A stretch of 64,000 bases of DNA from Chryseobacterium sp. MA9 (GCF_024399315.1 NZ_CP075170.1:3286001-3350000); one strand, 5' to 3'. Positions 26,398-35,988 are shown, numbered from the stretch's first letter. Numbers and translations are program-made. Notes: generated by a model from the letters alone, not told the origin.

Positions 26398-26808
26398 TTA
26401 TTTACTTAAGTCTTCTTTCACTTTTTTAGCGGCTTCCTCCACTTTTGAAGCTCCTGTTTTGGCGGCTTCTTTTGCGTCTTTTCCTACTTTGTTTGCTTCA
26501 GCTTTGATATCCTGCCCTGCTTTATTAAGATCCTGTTTTGTCTTGTCTGCAGTGGCATCAATTTTATCTTTAGCTTTTTGAGCAGCATCGTCAATCTTAT
26601 TTCCTGCTGCATCTACCTTCGCCTTCACATCTTCTTTCGCATTGTTGATCTTTGCTGTATCAACAGTGTTTGGGGTTTCAGTAACGGTGGTAGTAGTTGT
26701 AGTAACTGATCCGTCAGCATTTTCTACTTGTTCTGTTTTCGTTGTTGATTTTGTGCATGCTACAGTGAATACTGAGATCACTATTGCTGTAAGGATTTGT
26801 TTTTTCAT
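26398..26808 (-). CDS. lipoprotein with LEA-like amphipathic helical repeats
   Basis: 136 residues. Signal peptide with lipobox FTVAC (Cys18), a Thr-rich stretch of about 20 residues, then some 85 residues rich in Lys, Ala, Asp and Glu in an imperfect 11-residue pattern (KEDVKAKVDAAGNKIDDAAQ). This resembles late-embryogenesis-abundant or apolipoprotein-like helices, which can act as desiccation or membrane protectants. Function is inferred from composition only. Confidence 0.75.
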   Translation of the reverse strand: MKKQILTAIVISVFTVACTKSTTKTEQVENADGSVTTTTTTVTETPNTVDTAKINNAKEDVKAKVDAAGNKIDDAAQKAKDKIDATADKTKQDLNKAGQDIKAEANKVGKDAKEAAKTGASKVEEAAKKVKEDLSK

Positions 26809-26834
26809 ATTATATATTTTTAATGATATTGGCT

Positions 26835-27197
26835 TTATTGAGTTTTAGTCTCTTGAGCGGTCGATGTTTCTGCAGGTTTCTGTTTCTTTTCTGCTTCAGT
26901 CTTTTTCTTTTCCTCTTCCTGTTTTGCCTTATTTTCTTTTTCAAGTTCTGCCTTTAACTTGTTCTCTTCTTCCTGAAGCTTTTTAGCCTGTTTTACAGAG
27001 TCCAGATATTGAGGGGAAGACATTCTTATCTTTCGGGCAATATCTACTGAAACAGCACCGGTAGAAAAGGAATCAACAGCAACAGTATCATAGTTCCTTT
27101 TAACTTCCTGTTCAGCAGCGAATCCCGGAGATTCTTTCTTGGAACACGCAGTGAGAAAAATTATGAAAATAAAAATTGCAGGCAGTATATTTTTCAT
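26835..27197 (-). CDS. small lipoprotein with charged helical tail
   Basis: 120 residues. Lipobox LTAC (Cys18) follows a short hydrophobic segment. A middle section (SFSTGAVSVDIARKIRMSSP) precedes about 45 residues dominated by Lys, Glu and Gln, probably a single long helix. No known domain. It lies 4 bases after the EEP-hydrolase stop codon and is likely co-transcribed with it. Confidence 0.7.
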   Translation of the reverse strand: MKNILPAIFIFIIFLTACSKKESPGFAAEQEVKRNYDTVAVDSFSTGAVSVDIARKIRMSSPQYLDSVKQAKKLQEEENKLKAELEKENKAKQEEEKKKTEAEKKQKPAETSTAQETKTQ

Positions 27198-27201
27198 GGA
27201 G

Positions 27202-28173
27202 CTAATTTAGCAGAAATTCTGCAATTACAGGATAGTGATCCGATAATTTCACAGACTGGTCTACTTTATAGCTTAGAGGAATAATGGATTTTGAACTGAA
27301 GATATAATCAATTCTCAAAGGTACTTTATAGTCATGAAAACTGCTTGCACTTCCCTTTCCTGCCACTAAAAAGGCATCCTGAAGATCTTTTCCCAGGTTG
27401 TAATATTCATAAGAATTGGGAACAGAATTAAAATCTCCGGCTAAAATAACCGGGTAAGGTGATAAATCTACCATCTTTCTGATTCTTTTCACCTGATCTT
27501 CGTGGGCCAGAAATGTAGGCGTCATATGAGAAAGTAATGCCGAAACATTTCCAAAACCTAGCCCGTCAAGTTTCGTAAACATAGATTTATGAAGTCTGAA
27601 AGGTTCAAGATAAACATTCACTATTCTGATGACTTTTCCATTGATATCAATATCAGCGTAGAATGAATTTCCACGTGCCTTTTCATCAATCAACTCGGCC
27701 TGTCTTAGAATTTTATGTTTTGTTTTCAGAATAACAGAAGGATATTTTATAAGGTCTCGTTTTATGGCGCGGTTGGTATCTTTTTCCTGCACAAGAATAA
27801 TATCTGCATCCTGTTCTTTGATATAATTTTTTACTTTATCCCAACCGTATTCTCCATATTTTACGTTAAATGTCAATACTTTAATATCCCGTATTGTTTT
27901 CACATTCTCTGTTTTGGGAGAAAAGTTGATCCATCGTCTGATTGGATTATAGAAAATAAGTGTACCTAATGCAAAAGCGATAGCTATTTTTTGTTTTTTA
28001 AAGATCCATACCAGTGTAAGAAGTACATGTGCCAGTATAAGATAGGGGAAACCAAGCGAGAGAAGATTAAGATTGCCCAAAAGATTGGGCGGAATCCATG
28101 CATTCCCTAAGGTGCATAACAGCAAAACGGCAATAACGATATGTATAAATAGTAATATCTGATTCGACTTCAT
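27202..28173 (-). CDS. membrane-anchored endonuclease/exonuclease/phosphatase family protein (copy 1)
   Basis: 323 residues. Two to three N-terminal hydrophobic segments (about 5-22, 35-55 and 62-80) precede an EEP-fold domain. Catalytic signatures: VQEKDTN (metal-binding Glu), LAGDFNSVPNSYEY (Asp and Asn) and SDHYPV (Asp-His). The family includes DNases, phosphatases and sphingomyelinases, so the substrate is open. It closely resembles the next gene upstream, pointing to tandem duplication. Confidence 0.9.
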   Translation of the reverse strand: MKSNQILLFIHIVIAVLLLCTLGNAWIPPNLLGNLNLLSLGFPYLILAHVLLTLVWIFKKQKIAIAFALGTLIFYNPIRRWINFSPKTENVKTIRDIKVLTFNVKYGEYGWDKVKNYIKEQDADIILVQEKDTNRAIKRDLIKYPSVILKTKHKILRQAELIDEKARGNSFYADIDINGKVIRIVNVYLEPFRLHKSMFTKLDGLGFGNVSALLSHMTPTFLAHEDQVKRIRKMVDLSPYPVILAGDFNSVPNSYEYYNLGKDLQDAFLVAGKGSASSFHDYKVPLRIDYIFSSKSIIPLSYKVDQSVKLSDHYPVIAEFLLN

Positions 28174-28246
28174 GAAAAAACGGTCTTGGTACGGTTTTCT
28201 TTAAACAAAAATCCTACCAAGCAGATAATTTTAACTATTTTTATGA

Positions 28247-29239
28247 TTATTTGTTCTCCGTAGAAAACTTTACTGTGACAGGATAATGATCTGAAATACT
28301 TACAGAACGGTCAACTTCATAAGATATTGCCTTTAATGATTTTGAAGAAAAAACATAGTCGATTCTGATTGGAAATTTATAATCGTGAAAACTGGTTGCA
28401 CTTCCCTTTCCTGCCGTTAAAAATGCATCTTCAAGCCCATCCGATAAATGGTAATATTCGTAGGAATTAGGTACGGAATTGAAGTCTCCGGCAAGGATAA
28501 CGGGATAGGGTGAATTTTCAATTACTTCACGAATCAAAGCAACCTGTTCCTGATGCTTTTTAAAGGTGGGAATCAGCCTTTTAACAACCCCTTTAACCTT
28601 TTGTTCATTATCATCGGTATTTCTGTTAAGTCTCACCATGTCTTTGTCAAAATGGAATGGATGAAGATAAACATCAATAAACCGGTAAACCCTGCCTCTT
28701 ATTTCAATATCAACCTGCAACCCCGGAATCCTTACACTTTCATCGTGCGGATCTATTATTTTATATCCAATAATTTTATGCCGAGTTAATACAGTAACAC
28801 CTACCTCAGGATTTGCTTTTTGATACCCTTCAAATTGATATTCTCTACCTGAATCCTCTTGTAAAAGAATAACATCCGCATTCTGAGATTTCAGATAGGG
28901 CCCAATTTCAGCATTTCCTCTTCCACCAGCCCTGGTATTGAAGGAGACTATTTTTATTTCTGAATTTCCATTTTTAGGAGAAGAATAATTTACCCATCGT
29001 TTTACAGGATTGATAAAAGCCAACCCCAGAAACATGAATACAAAAGCTCTCTTTTTCCAGCTGAAAACCCAGAATATGGTCAGGATGATATATGAAATAA
29101 TAAGAACAGGAAAACCTAAAGAAAGAAGGTTAAACCATGGAAACACCTTCGGTGGAACATATGCATTCAATAATGTACCTAACAGCAAAAATAGAATCCC
29201 AAAATGCAGAACAAATAGTATGAGTCTTAAAACCTTCAC
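28247..29239 (-). CDS. membrane-anchored endonuclease/exonuclease/phosphatase family protein (copy 2)
   Basis: 330 residues, starting at GTG (29239). Same architecture as copy 1: hydrophobic N-terminus, then LLQEDSGREY, LAGDFNSVPNSYEY and SDHYPV. The C-terminal catalytic part shares long identical runs with copy 1, while the central region (RLNRNTDDNEQKVKG) differs. It starts 9 bases after the rhomboid protease stop. Confidence 0.9.
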   Translation of the reverse strand: MKVLRLILFVLHFGILFLLLGTLLNAYVPPKVFPWFNLLSLGFPVLIISYIILTIFWVFSWKKRAFVFMFLGLAFINPVKRWVNYSSPKNGNSEIKIVSFNTRAGGRGNAEIGPYLKSQNADVILLQEDSGREYQFEGYQKANPEVGVTVLTRHKIIGYKIIDPHDESVRIPGLQVDIEIRGRVYRFIDVYLHPFHFDKDMVRLNRNTDDNEQKVKGVVKRLIPTFKKHQEQVALIREVIENSPYPVILAGDFNSVPNSYEYYHLSDGLEDAFLTAGKGSATSFHDYKFPIRIDYVFSSKSLKAISYEVDRSVSISDHYPVTVKFSTENK

Positions 29240-29248
29240 AAAATTATT

Positions 29249-29977
29249 TTAATTGAATCTGTACAAATGTTTTTTCCAATTTAGTGCCAGCAGCCACCCT
29301 ACTAAAGCCCCACCTACGTGAGCCAGGTGAGCAATGCCTCCTCCATTTCCGGAAACACCAAGATATACTGAAATCACCACAATGATCGGTAAAAGGTATT
29401 TTACTTTAATAGGAACAGGAATAAACATGATTCCTATTTTTGCATCAGGATATAATGTTGCAAAGGCAGCTACCACTCCGAAAATAGCTCCGGAAGCACC
29501 TACCATCGGAGTATACATGATACCTTTTAAGCTTTCCAGTAACTCTTTTTGCTTAAGAATGGAATCTGCATTTCCGGACAAATTAACGTTTGCTCCTGAT
29601 AGATATGCATTCACATTGAATCCTAATTCCTGCAATTCACGGGAAATACTTTGGGCTTCTACAAAATTCCATGCATTGAAAAGGAAAAAGGCTCCTAAAC
29701 CACTTACAAAATATAAAATCAAATATTTTTTATCTCCTAATGTCTGTTCCAGAATTGGCCCAAAGCTAAAGAGGGTCATCATATTAAATAAAATATGCAT
29801 AATACTTCCATGCATAAACATATGGGTAACAACCTGCCATGAATGGAAATAGGGCGAAAATGGATAAAAGCCAGCGAGATAACCAATCATTTGATCTCCC
29901 ATGAAGTAAGTAGCAATAAATACTATAACATTGATTATAATGATGTTCCTTGTAATTGGTGGTATATTGTTAAACAT
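29249..29977 (-). CDS. rhomboid family intramembrane serine protease
   Basis: 242 residues with six membrane segments. The catalytic Ser is in VGASGAIFG and the catalytic His in HLAHVGGALVGW; the early HMFMHGSIMHILFNM supplies the second conserved His/Asn region. An extra loop of about 45 residues (around 105-150) separates segments 3 and 4, which is longer than in GlpG. It lies 6 bases after mutL and is probably co-transcribed. Confidence 0.93.
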   Translation of the reverse strand: MFNNIPPITRNIIIINVIVFIATYFMGDQMIGYLAGFYPFSPYFHSWQVVTHMFMHGSIMHILFNMMTLFSFGPILEQTLGDKKYLILYFVSGLGAFFLFNAWNFVEAQSISRELQELGFNVNAYLSGANVNLSGNADSILKQKELLESLKGIMYTPMVGASGAIFGVVAAFATLYPDAKIGIMFIPVPIKVKYLLPIIVVISVYLGVSGNGGGIAHLAHVGGALVGWLLALNWKKHLYRFN

Positions 29978-29983
29978 AATTTT

Positions 29984-31774
29984 TTAAAATTTGTTTTTAA
30001 AGTCGTTAAACGGAACTTCATAATAGCATCTTTTCCCATCCGGTAAAAATTCCGGGAAACCTAATGCTGTAAAGTCTTTGATAAGCTGTTCCGCATCTTT
30101 TTTATAAATAAAATCAAATCTTGACTTCGACTGCATTTTGCTCCATTGATTATGGTAATATTGTAAAAATTCTTCTTCTGTCTTGTATTCCAGGATTTCA
30201 AAAAGGTTTTCCAGGAATTTCATCGCCTGGGTTTCTTTCAGTCCTTCAGGAAGTGAATCTATTCGAAGCACACTTTCATGAGCAATTTTCATGTCAAACC
30301 CTAATTCCGGAAGATATTTTTTTATCGAATTGTATTTTGTCTTTTCAATCTCATTCATATGATACTCCAGAGAAAATAGAAGGGCATGGCTGTTTGTGTT
30401 TGATTTTCTGATAGATTTATTCCCTTCAGAAACCAAAAGCCTGTGCATTCTTCCAAGATCCAGCATCAGTGTCACATCTCCTTTATTGAAAAGCCAGTAG
30501 CCGTTTGGAAGTCTCATCAGATCTTCGTCAAAATCTTCATCTTCAAATAAATTGATCTTTGAAGGCTCTGCGGTAATATTCTGATGGTACATTTCCGTAA
30601 GGTTCTGAATTTCTTCCGGATGCACTACATTTTTCTCTTCCAGGAAAGGGTTATAATCCTTGTCTACAATTATTTCAGGCATTTTTACAAAACCGCTTCC
30701 GCCACCGTTTCCTTTACTTGGTATCGGTTTATTCATCATTTCATCCAGTTCCGGGTCTCTGTCGAAATCAAGGCTTGGAGAGACATTATAAATTCCTAAA
30801 GATCTTTTGATGGTTGAGCGGAGCAAAGCAAAAATAAGGTGTTCATCTTCAAATTTTACCTCGGTTTTCTGCGGGTGGATATTCACGTCAATTTTCTCCG
30901 GATCAAGCTCCAGAAAAAGGAAAAATGAAGGTACATATCCGGGCTGAAGTAATCCTTCAAAGGCCTCCTGTACTGCTTTATTGAAGTATGGACTTCTGAA
31001 ATATCTTCCGTTCACAAAAAGAAACTGCTCTCCTCTTGCTTTCTTGGCTCCTTCAGGCTTGGCAACAAACCCATGCAGCTTACACCAGATAATATCTTCT
31101 TTAATAGGAATCAAAAGCGGCTGAAGTTTTCTTCCGAAAACATCTACAATACGCTGCATCTGACTTCCTTTTCTCAGTCTGAAAACAGCTTCATCATCAT
31201 GAAAAAGGGAAAACTCCAGATTTTCATGAGCCAGTGCAACACGCTGAAATTCATCAATTACGTGTCTGAATTCAATATTGTTATTTTTCAAAAACTTCCT
31301 TCTTGCAGGAACGTTATAGAAAAGATTTTTTACTAAAAAATTTGATCCGTCAGCTGTCTGAATCGGATCCTGAAACTGGAAAACCCCACCTTCGATATAA
31401 ATGTTGGTTCCGATAGATGTGTCTTGCTGTTTCGTTCTGAGTTCTACCTGAGAAACTGCTGCAATAGAGGCAAGGGCTTCACCGCGGAAGCCTTTTGTGG
31501 CAATCTTAAAGATATCTTCTGTTCCTTTGATTTTGGAGGTAGCATGTCTTTCAAATGCCATTCGCGCATCTGTTTCGGACATTCCTTTTCCGTCATCTAC
31601 CACCTGAATAAGGTTTTTCCCGGCATCTCTGACAATCAGTTCAATCTTCGTTGCATCTGCATCTATAGCGTTTTCCAAAAGTTCTTTCACGATGGATGCA
31701 GGCCGCTGCACCACCTCTCCCGCTGCAATTTGGTTCGCTACATGATCCGGTAAAAGCTGAATAATATCTGACAT
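29984..31774 (-). CDS. mutL: DNA mismatch repair protein MutL
   Basis: 596 residues from the ATG at 31774; the frame extends 5 residues further but MSDIIQLLPDHV is the normal beginning. GHKL ATPase motifs are ELLENAIDADATKIEL, VVDDGKGM and TKGFRGEALASI. The C-terminal domain is present, but the segment equivalent to the endonuclease motif DQHA(X)2E(X)4E reads DLGRMHRLLVSE, with most metal ligands missing, so the nicking activity of MutH-less MutL proteins may be absent. Confidence 0.95.
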   Translation of the reverse strand: MSDIIQLLPDHVANQIAAGEVVQRPASIVKELLENAIDADATKIELIVRDAGKNLIQVVDDGKGMSETDARMAFERHATSKIKGTEDIFKIATKGFRGEALASIAAVSQVELRTKQQDTSIGTNIYIEGGVFQFQDPIQTADGSNFLVKNLFYNVPARRKFLKNNNIEFRHVIDEFQRVALAHENLEFSLFHDDEAVFRLRKGSQMQRIVDVFGRKLQPLLIPIKEDIIWCKLHGFVAKPEGAKKARGEQFLFVNGRYFRSPYFNKAVQEAFEGLLQPGYVPSFFLFLELDPEKIDVNIHPQKTEVKFEDEHLIFALLRSTIKRSLGIYNVSPSLDFDRDPELDEMMNKPIPSKGNGGGSGFVKMPEIIVDKDYNPFLEEKNVVHPEEIQNLTEMYHQNITAEPSKINLFEDEDFDEDLMRLPNGYWLFNKGDVTLMLDLGRMHRLLVSEGNKSIRKSNTNSHALLFSLEYHMNEIEKTKYNSIKKYLPELGFDMKIAHESVLRIDSLPEGLKETQAMKFLENLFEILEYKTEEEFLQYYHNQWSKMQSKSRFDFIYKKDAEQLIKDFTALGFPEFLPDGKRCYYEVPFNDFKNKF

Positions 31775-31793
31775 AAAAACGTAAATCAACTTA

Positions 31794-31801
31794 CAAAAAT
31801 A
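31794..31801 (-). promoter_or_regulatory. promoter -7 element for mutL
   Basis: The minus strand reads TATTTTTG, 19 bases before the mutL start codon. Confidence 0.55.
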
Positions 31802-32088
31802 GTCAATGAAAACGGGAATTAAAATACCAAAACCGTGATTTAATATTTAATTATCAACATTTTTGCCTATTTATCCCCAACCAATTTTTTTAATGTTTGT
31901 AATGAAGGGCTTTAGCGTGTTTATTTGTCTGAGCCGGGAATTTTCATTTCTATAAGCATGAAAAGCATGGTAAAAACAACAGAAAGACAGATCATAAGAT
32001 AATTTTTCAGAAAAACGCCCCTATTCTATGATAAAATAAGGGCATTTACAGCTAGTTTATACAAAAAATTAATAGTGTGTTTTATATT
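31802..32088. other. intergenic region
   Basis: No supported gene. It contains a terminator-like hairpin at 32013-32047 and AT-rich sequence upstream of mutL. Confidence 0.5.
32013..32047 (-). terminator. terminator after the DUF1275 gene
   Basis: Arms AAACGCCCCTATT / AATAAGGGCATTT with a mismatched centre; the minus strand continues into a T-run (GTTTTTC). Confidence 0.65.
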
Positions 32089-32916
32089 TTAATCTTCAAA
32101 GACAAGCTTTCTTTTCTTCTCTCTTTTAGGAATTCCATGGATTTTCTCATACAGGTAGGCAAATATATTGGGCTTTCTGTAAATCCTGTTATATCTGTAC
32201 TTCGTATTGAAGTGGCGAATATGAATTTTATAGGCATCATACCCAATGACAAACAGAAGACATAGACTGATTACATAGAAAACTCTGAATTCCAGATAGT
32301 AATAAGTCAATCCTGAGAATACAGCTCCCATGATATAGGCAAGCATAATACTCATCAATAGTTTCGCTCTGCCAATCAGTTCTCCGTTTCTTCTGTATTT
32401 TTTCTGCGTAAACATAGATACCAGAATTCCCAGGTCGGTGGTTGTTCCGGTAAGGTGTGTGGTTTTCACAGAGAAGTTGGAGATACTTGCCGTAAGACCG
32501 TTTTGCAGTCCAGTGGCAAAAAGCATTAATGCTACCAAATATTCTGTTTCTTCTAATGTTTTCTGATAGTAAAACTGCCCGTATATTCCTACAAAAAGGA
32601 GACATATAATTTCCAGTGCAATGGGCATAGAATGGGCAAAATATTTACTTTTTTTGTTAAAATTGATGACAATAAAGTTGGACAGAAAGCTTCCGAAGAA
32701 GAATAAAAAGATCCATCCGCCTACGACGGCCACCTGCGTCCAGTTTCCTTTACTTATTTCTGCTGCTAAAATAGCGTAGTGTCCCGTTACGTTCGAGGTA
32801 AAAGAAAGAAATATTAATAGGGAAGCAATATTTATAGTACCCGCCGTAAAGGCAGTCAGCGTCCCCAACCTGATATTATCTCCCAGTGTCCTGCTGTTAC
32901 TATAATTTCTTAACAT
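32089..32916 (-). CDS. DUF1275 (YoaK-like) membrane protein
   Basis: 275 residues with about six to seven membrane segments. The N-terminal LGTLTAFTAGTINIASLLIF and NVTGHYAILAAEIS are the DUF1275 fingerprint, and QNGLTASISNFSVKTTHLTG is the second conserved block. The family is considered transporter-like but has no established substrate. It lies 28 bases after the Usp-like gene and probably shares its transcript. Confidence 0.88.
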   Translation of the reverse strand: MLRNYSNSRTLGDNIRLGTLTAFTAGTINIASLLIFLSFTSNVTGHYAILAAEISKGNWTQVAVVGGWIFLFFFGSFLSNFIVINFNKKSKYFAHSMPIALEIICLLFVGIYGQFYYQKTLEETEYLVALMLFATGLQNGLTASISNFSVKTTHLTGTTTDLGILVSMFTQKKYRRNGELIGRAKLLMSIMLAYIMGAVFSGLTYYYLEFRVFYVISLCLLFVIGYDAYKIHIRHFNTKYRYNRIYRKPNIFAYLYEKIHGIPKREKKRKLVFED

Positions 32917-32944
32917 TTTTTATTTTTTAAATAGTGTTTTATTT

Positions 32945-33439
32945 TTAGACCTCTACAAAGATCTCTGCCAATCTTCCTCTTTCCGGAAGTCTTTCTCTTA
33001 CTTCAACGGCAATTTCATGGGATTGCAGCTCTTTGCATTTTTTGATATAAGGAATCAGATCAAACTTACCCTTTCCTTTGCTTTTGATGGAAGGAGAATA
33101 ATAAGCCTCCTCAATATTTTCCGCCTTTACATACTGGTTGAATGTTCTCTGGAAACTTCCTGTAAAAACATCACAAATGATTTTATTTACCAAATGGGGA
33201 TATTTATTACTGATAATTCCATAGGCATCACAGAACTCTTCCGGTCTTATTTTATTAAAAACCGATGTTTTGGTAGTGAATAAAAGGTCTCTGATAGAAT
33301 CTCCGGAGTCATATCCGGAAGTCAGAAGGATATTATATTGGTTCTGATCTTCTGATGCATCTTTCTCCTTAAGTACTTTCTTCAATATATTCAATGACTC
33401 AAGAGAGTAATCTGTCGCAATTAAAATTGTTTTAGCCAT
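32945..33439 (-). CDS. universal-stress-protein-like hypothetical protein
   Basis: 164 residues. The start TILIATDYSLESLNILKKVL resembles the first strand and helix of a UspA domain, but the nucleotide-binding glycine motif of ATP-binding Usps is not evident. The rest has no recognisable motif. Function unknown; the Usp call is a fold guess. Confidence 0.6.
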   Translation of the reverse strand: MAKTILIATDYSLESLNILKKVLKEKDASEDQNQYNILLTSGYDSGDSIRDLLFTTKTSVFNKIRPEEFCDAYGIISNKYPHLVNKIICDVFTGSFQRTFNQYVKAENIEEAYYSPSIKSKGKGKFDLIPYIKKCKELQSHEIAVEVRERLPERGRLAEIFVEV

Positions 33440-33481
33440 GTTCTTTATTATTTTGTATTGTGTTTATCTTTTTTGATGATA

Positions 33482-33489
33482 CAAAACTA
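33482..33489 (-). promoter_or_regulatory. promoter -7 element for the Usp-like gene
   Basis: The minus strand reads TAGTTTTG (TAnnTTTG) 42 bases before the start codon. Confidence 0.5.
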
Positions 33490-33670
33490 GAACGACCATA
33501 TTAGAGGATCTTTGGAACGGAATTAAAATGTGATTAAAGAGATTAAAATGAGATTAGAAAATTGTTAAAGGGAGTTAATATAACAAAAAAGCGAAATCGT
33601 AAATAACGAAACTGCTCATGAATATTGCTTGTTACCGGATTGTTTTTCAGACTGAATAAAAGGGATCTGA

Positions 33671-35071
33671 CTATTCTACTTTCTGCATACTATAAAAATT
33701 CGGAAAACGCATCTGTACCGTTGTCCCCTGATTTTCATGCGAACTTACGATCAGTTCACCGTGATGCATTCTTACGATATTTCTTGCCAGCGGAAGCCCA
33801 ATTCCATAGCCTTCATAGTTGTTTGTATTGGAGGCTCTGAAGAATGGATCGTAGATTTTATTCATTTCTACTTCAGGAATTCCGATACCGTTATCTTTTA
33901 CAATGATATAAACGTCTGTATTGGTGGCTCCCAAAGAAACTTTAACCTGCTGAAAGTTAGAGTATTTACAGCCGTTACTGATGATATTAGCCACAGCAAG
34001 ATGTAATAGCTGTTCGTTCCCCTGTACTTTTAGTTTTTTCGGATTATCAGGAAGCATGCTGATATCAAGATAGATATTATTTCGGGAATCAATTCTTCTC
34101 AGTGTTTCAATAACATCCCAGAGAAGCTGGTCAATTCTTACCTTGTCCATTTTCTGGATCTTTCCATCGAATCCGGTTTGGGCAATCATGAGCAGAGCTT
34201 TGATTTTTTTATCCAGCTTTTCGGCTTCATCCAGAATGATACCAAGGGTTTCTTTGTATTCATCGGCTGTTCTGCTGATGGAAAGCGCAACATCGGCTTC
34301 TCCCATAATGGATGTAAGAGGAGTTCTCAATTCGTGGGAAACATTTCCGATCAGGTGATTCTGGGTTTCAAAAGAAGTTTCAATACGATTGAGCATATCA
34401 TTGAATGTATCTACCAACTCATTCAGTTCTTTATTATCAGGCTGAGACTCCAGTCTTAGGTGAAGATTTTCAGAACTGATTTCCTTTACTTTTCCTGTAA
34501 TTTTTAAGATAGGTCTGAATAAGGTTTTAGACAGATAAAAAGAAAATATCATACTGAAGAACAAAGAAAGTACAATACAGGTAAGCAGCGTCCTTTTTAA
34601 AAAGCCCAGATAATAAATGACATAGTGGTTTTTGGCAGAAGCAATGGCGATATAATCTTTATCGTCATATCTGAAGCTTTGTCCTATATAATAGAATTCT
34701 TCATCATTATAATTAGACTCTCCTTCTCTAATGATATTTTTAAAGAAATAATCGGGGATATGAACTTCCTGAGATATTTTTTTGAAATTGGAATCGGCAG
34801 GAACGGCAAAAACATAATCTTTTTCCATCGGAAGTTCCTCATCATTCAGGCTGTTGAGAATATAATTTTCCGGAAGGTCGAGATGATCTTTGCTTTTTTC
34901 GATCTGAACAATGGTTGCCGTTCTGATCTTCAGCAGTTCATAAAATCTTTGATGTGAGAAATTAACAATAGAAAAATAGACCAAACCACTGAACAGCAGG
35001 ATGATGGCGGTAAAAACCAACATCAAAAGCACCATCGTTTTGGTCTGATTTGTAATGACTTTATTAAACAT
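33671..35071 (-). CDS. two-component sensor histidine kinase
   Basis: 466 residues. Two membrane segments (about 13-35 and 160-180) flank a periplasmic sensor region of about 125 residues; a HAMP domain follows. The phosphoacceptor His is in GNVSHELRTPLTSI, and the ATPase domain shows an N box (ANIISNGCKYS), G1 (VKDNGIGIP) and G2 (GYGIGLPLARNIV). It starts 3 bases after the response regulator stop. Signal unknown; the layout resembles CusS/HAMP-type envelope sensors. Confidence 0.94.
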   Translation of the reverse strand: MFNKVITNQTKTMVLLMLVFTAIILLFSGLVYFSIVNFSHQRFYELLKIRTATIVQIEKSKDHLDLPENYILNSLNDEELPMEKDYVFAVPADSNFKKISQEVHIPDYFFKNIIREGESNYNDEEFYYIGQSFRYDDKDYIAIASAKNHYVIYYLGFLKRTLLTCIVLSLFFSMIFSFYLSKTLFRPILKITGKVKEISSENLHLRLESQPDNKELNELVDTFNDMLNRIETSFETQNHLIGNVSHELRTPLTSIMGEADVALSISRTADEYKETLGIILDEAEKLDKKIKALLMIAQTGFDGKIQKMDKVRIDQLLWDVIETLRRIDSRNNIYLDISMLPDNPKKLKVQGNEQLLHLAVANIISNGCKYSNFQQVKVSLGATNTDVYIIVKDNGIGIPEVEMNKIYDPFFRASNTNNYEGYGIGLPLARNIVRMHHGELIVSSHENQGTTVQMRFPNFYSMQKVE

Positions 35072-35074
35072 TCA

Positions 35075-35782
35075 TTATGTTTTTTTCAACACATACCCCA
35101 TTCCTATCACGGTATGAATCAATTTATTATCGTCCTGGTTATCCAGTTTTTTTCTTAAATAGTTGACATACACATCCACCACATTGGTTCCCAGCTCATA
35201 GTTTACACCCCAGACCGCATCCAGAATTTCAGCTCTTGAAATTACTTTTTCCGGGTTATTCAGGAAATACAGGAGTAGTTTATATTCTGTGGAAGTAAGA
35301 GAAATATCTTCTCCGGCACGAGTCACTTTCTTGCTATAATCATTCACCATCAGATCCGAAAACTGAAATACATGTTCATTATCCGGCTCCGGTTCAGCAA
35401 TTTCCTGTGGCCCGTTGTTATTGCTTCTTCTTAGCAGAGACTTCACACGGGCCACCAGTTCAATAAATTTAAAAGGTTTCACCAGATAATCATCACCACC
35501 GCTTTCCAGCCCAAGAACGATATTCTCAGAAGTTCCCAAAGCAGTCAGAAATAAAATCGGAACACTTTGATTGGTTTTTCTTATTTCTTTACATACGTCC
35601 AGACCATTCATTTCCGGAAGCATAATGTCTAAAATTACCAGATCAAAATCGTTAGCCTGCACCAGCTGCACTCCTGTACGCCCGTCGAAAGCAACAGAAA
35701 TTTCATACCCATTTTCCTGAAGTCCCTTTTTAATAAAAGATACCACACTGGTTTCGTCTTCGATAAGAATGATTTTTTTCAT
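35075..35782 (-). CDS. OmpR-family response regulator
   Basis: 235 residues from the ATG at 35782 (MKKIILIEDE), the normal REC start; an upstream in-frame ATG at 35803 overlaps the -7 element. Receiver domain with acidic pocket IEDE, phosphoacceptor Asp52 (VILDIMLPEMNG) and Lys in YLVKPF; a winged-helix DNA-binding domain follows (about 140-232, TSTEYKLLLYFL, VDVYVNYLRKKLD). It is the cognate partner of the adjacent kinase. Confidence 0.95.
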   Translation of the reverse strand: MKKIILIEDETSVVSFIKKGLQENGYEISVAFDGRTGVQLVQANDFDLVILDIMLPEMNGLDVCKEIRKTNQSVPILFLTALGTSENIVLGLESGGDDYLVKPFKFIELVARVKSLLRRSNNNGPQEIAEPEPDNEHVFQFSDLMVNDYSKKVTRAGEDISLTSTEYKLLLYFLNNPEKVISRAEILDAVWGVNYELGTNVVDVYVNYLRKKLDNQDDNKLIHTVIGMGYVLKKT

Positions 35783-35802
35783 AAATGAAATAAGGAGTTT
35801 CA

Positions 35803-35834
35803 CAAAAATAGGGAAATTTTATTGGGATGGGCAA
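35803..35834 (-). promoter_or_regulatory. promoter of the two-component operon
   Basis: On the minus strand TTG (35832-35834), 21 bases and TATTTTTG (35803-35810) match the Bacteroidota promoter pattern, 20 bases before the response regulator start. Confidence 0.7.
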
Positions 35835-35932
35835 AAAGGGAAAGAAAGCAGAAGACAAATTCAGCATACCTTTTCAATAATAATTTTCAATGAATTGATT
35901 CCTTCTCTTATCCAAACTCTATAGAATAATAT

Positions 35933-35940
35933 TACCTTTG
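35933..35940 (+). promoter_or_regulatory. promoter -7 element for the XRE-cupin gene
   Basis: TACCTTTG is a perfect TAnnTTTG 48 bases before the ATG at 35989. Confidence 0.55.
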
Positions 35941-35988
35941 CTTTTAGTAGAATGACGAAAAAATAATTCAGGTTAAATTTCACACAGT

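Noticed and set aside
26398..26808. Call of the lysine-rich lipoprotein as a histone-like protein
   Set aside because: Lipobox and signal peptide place it outside the cytoplasm; the amphipathic repeat fits LEA-like helices better.
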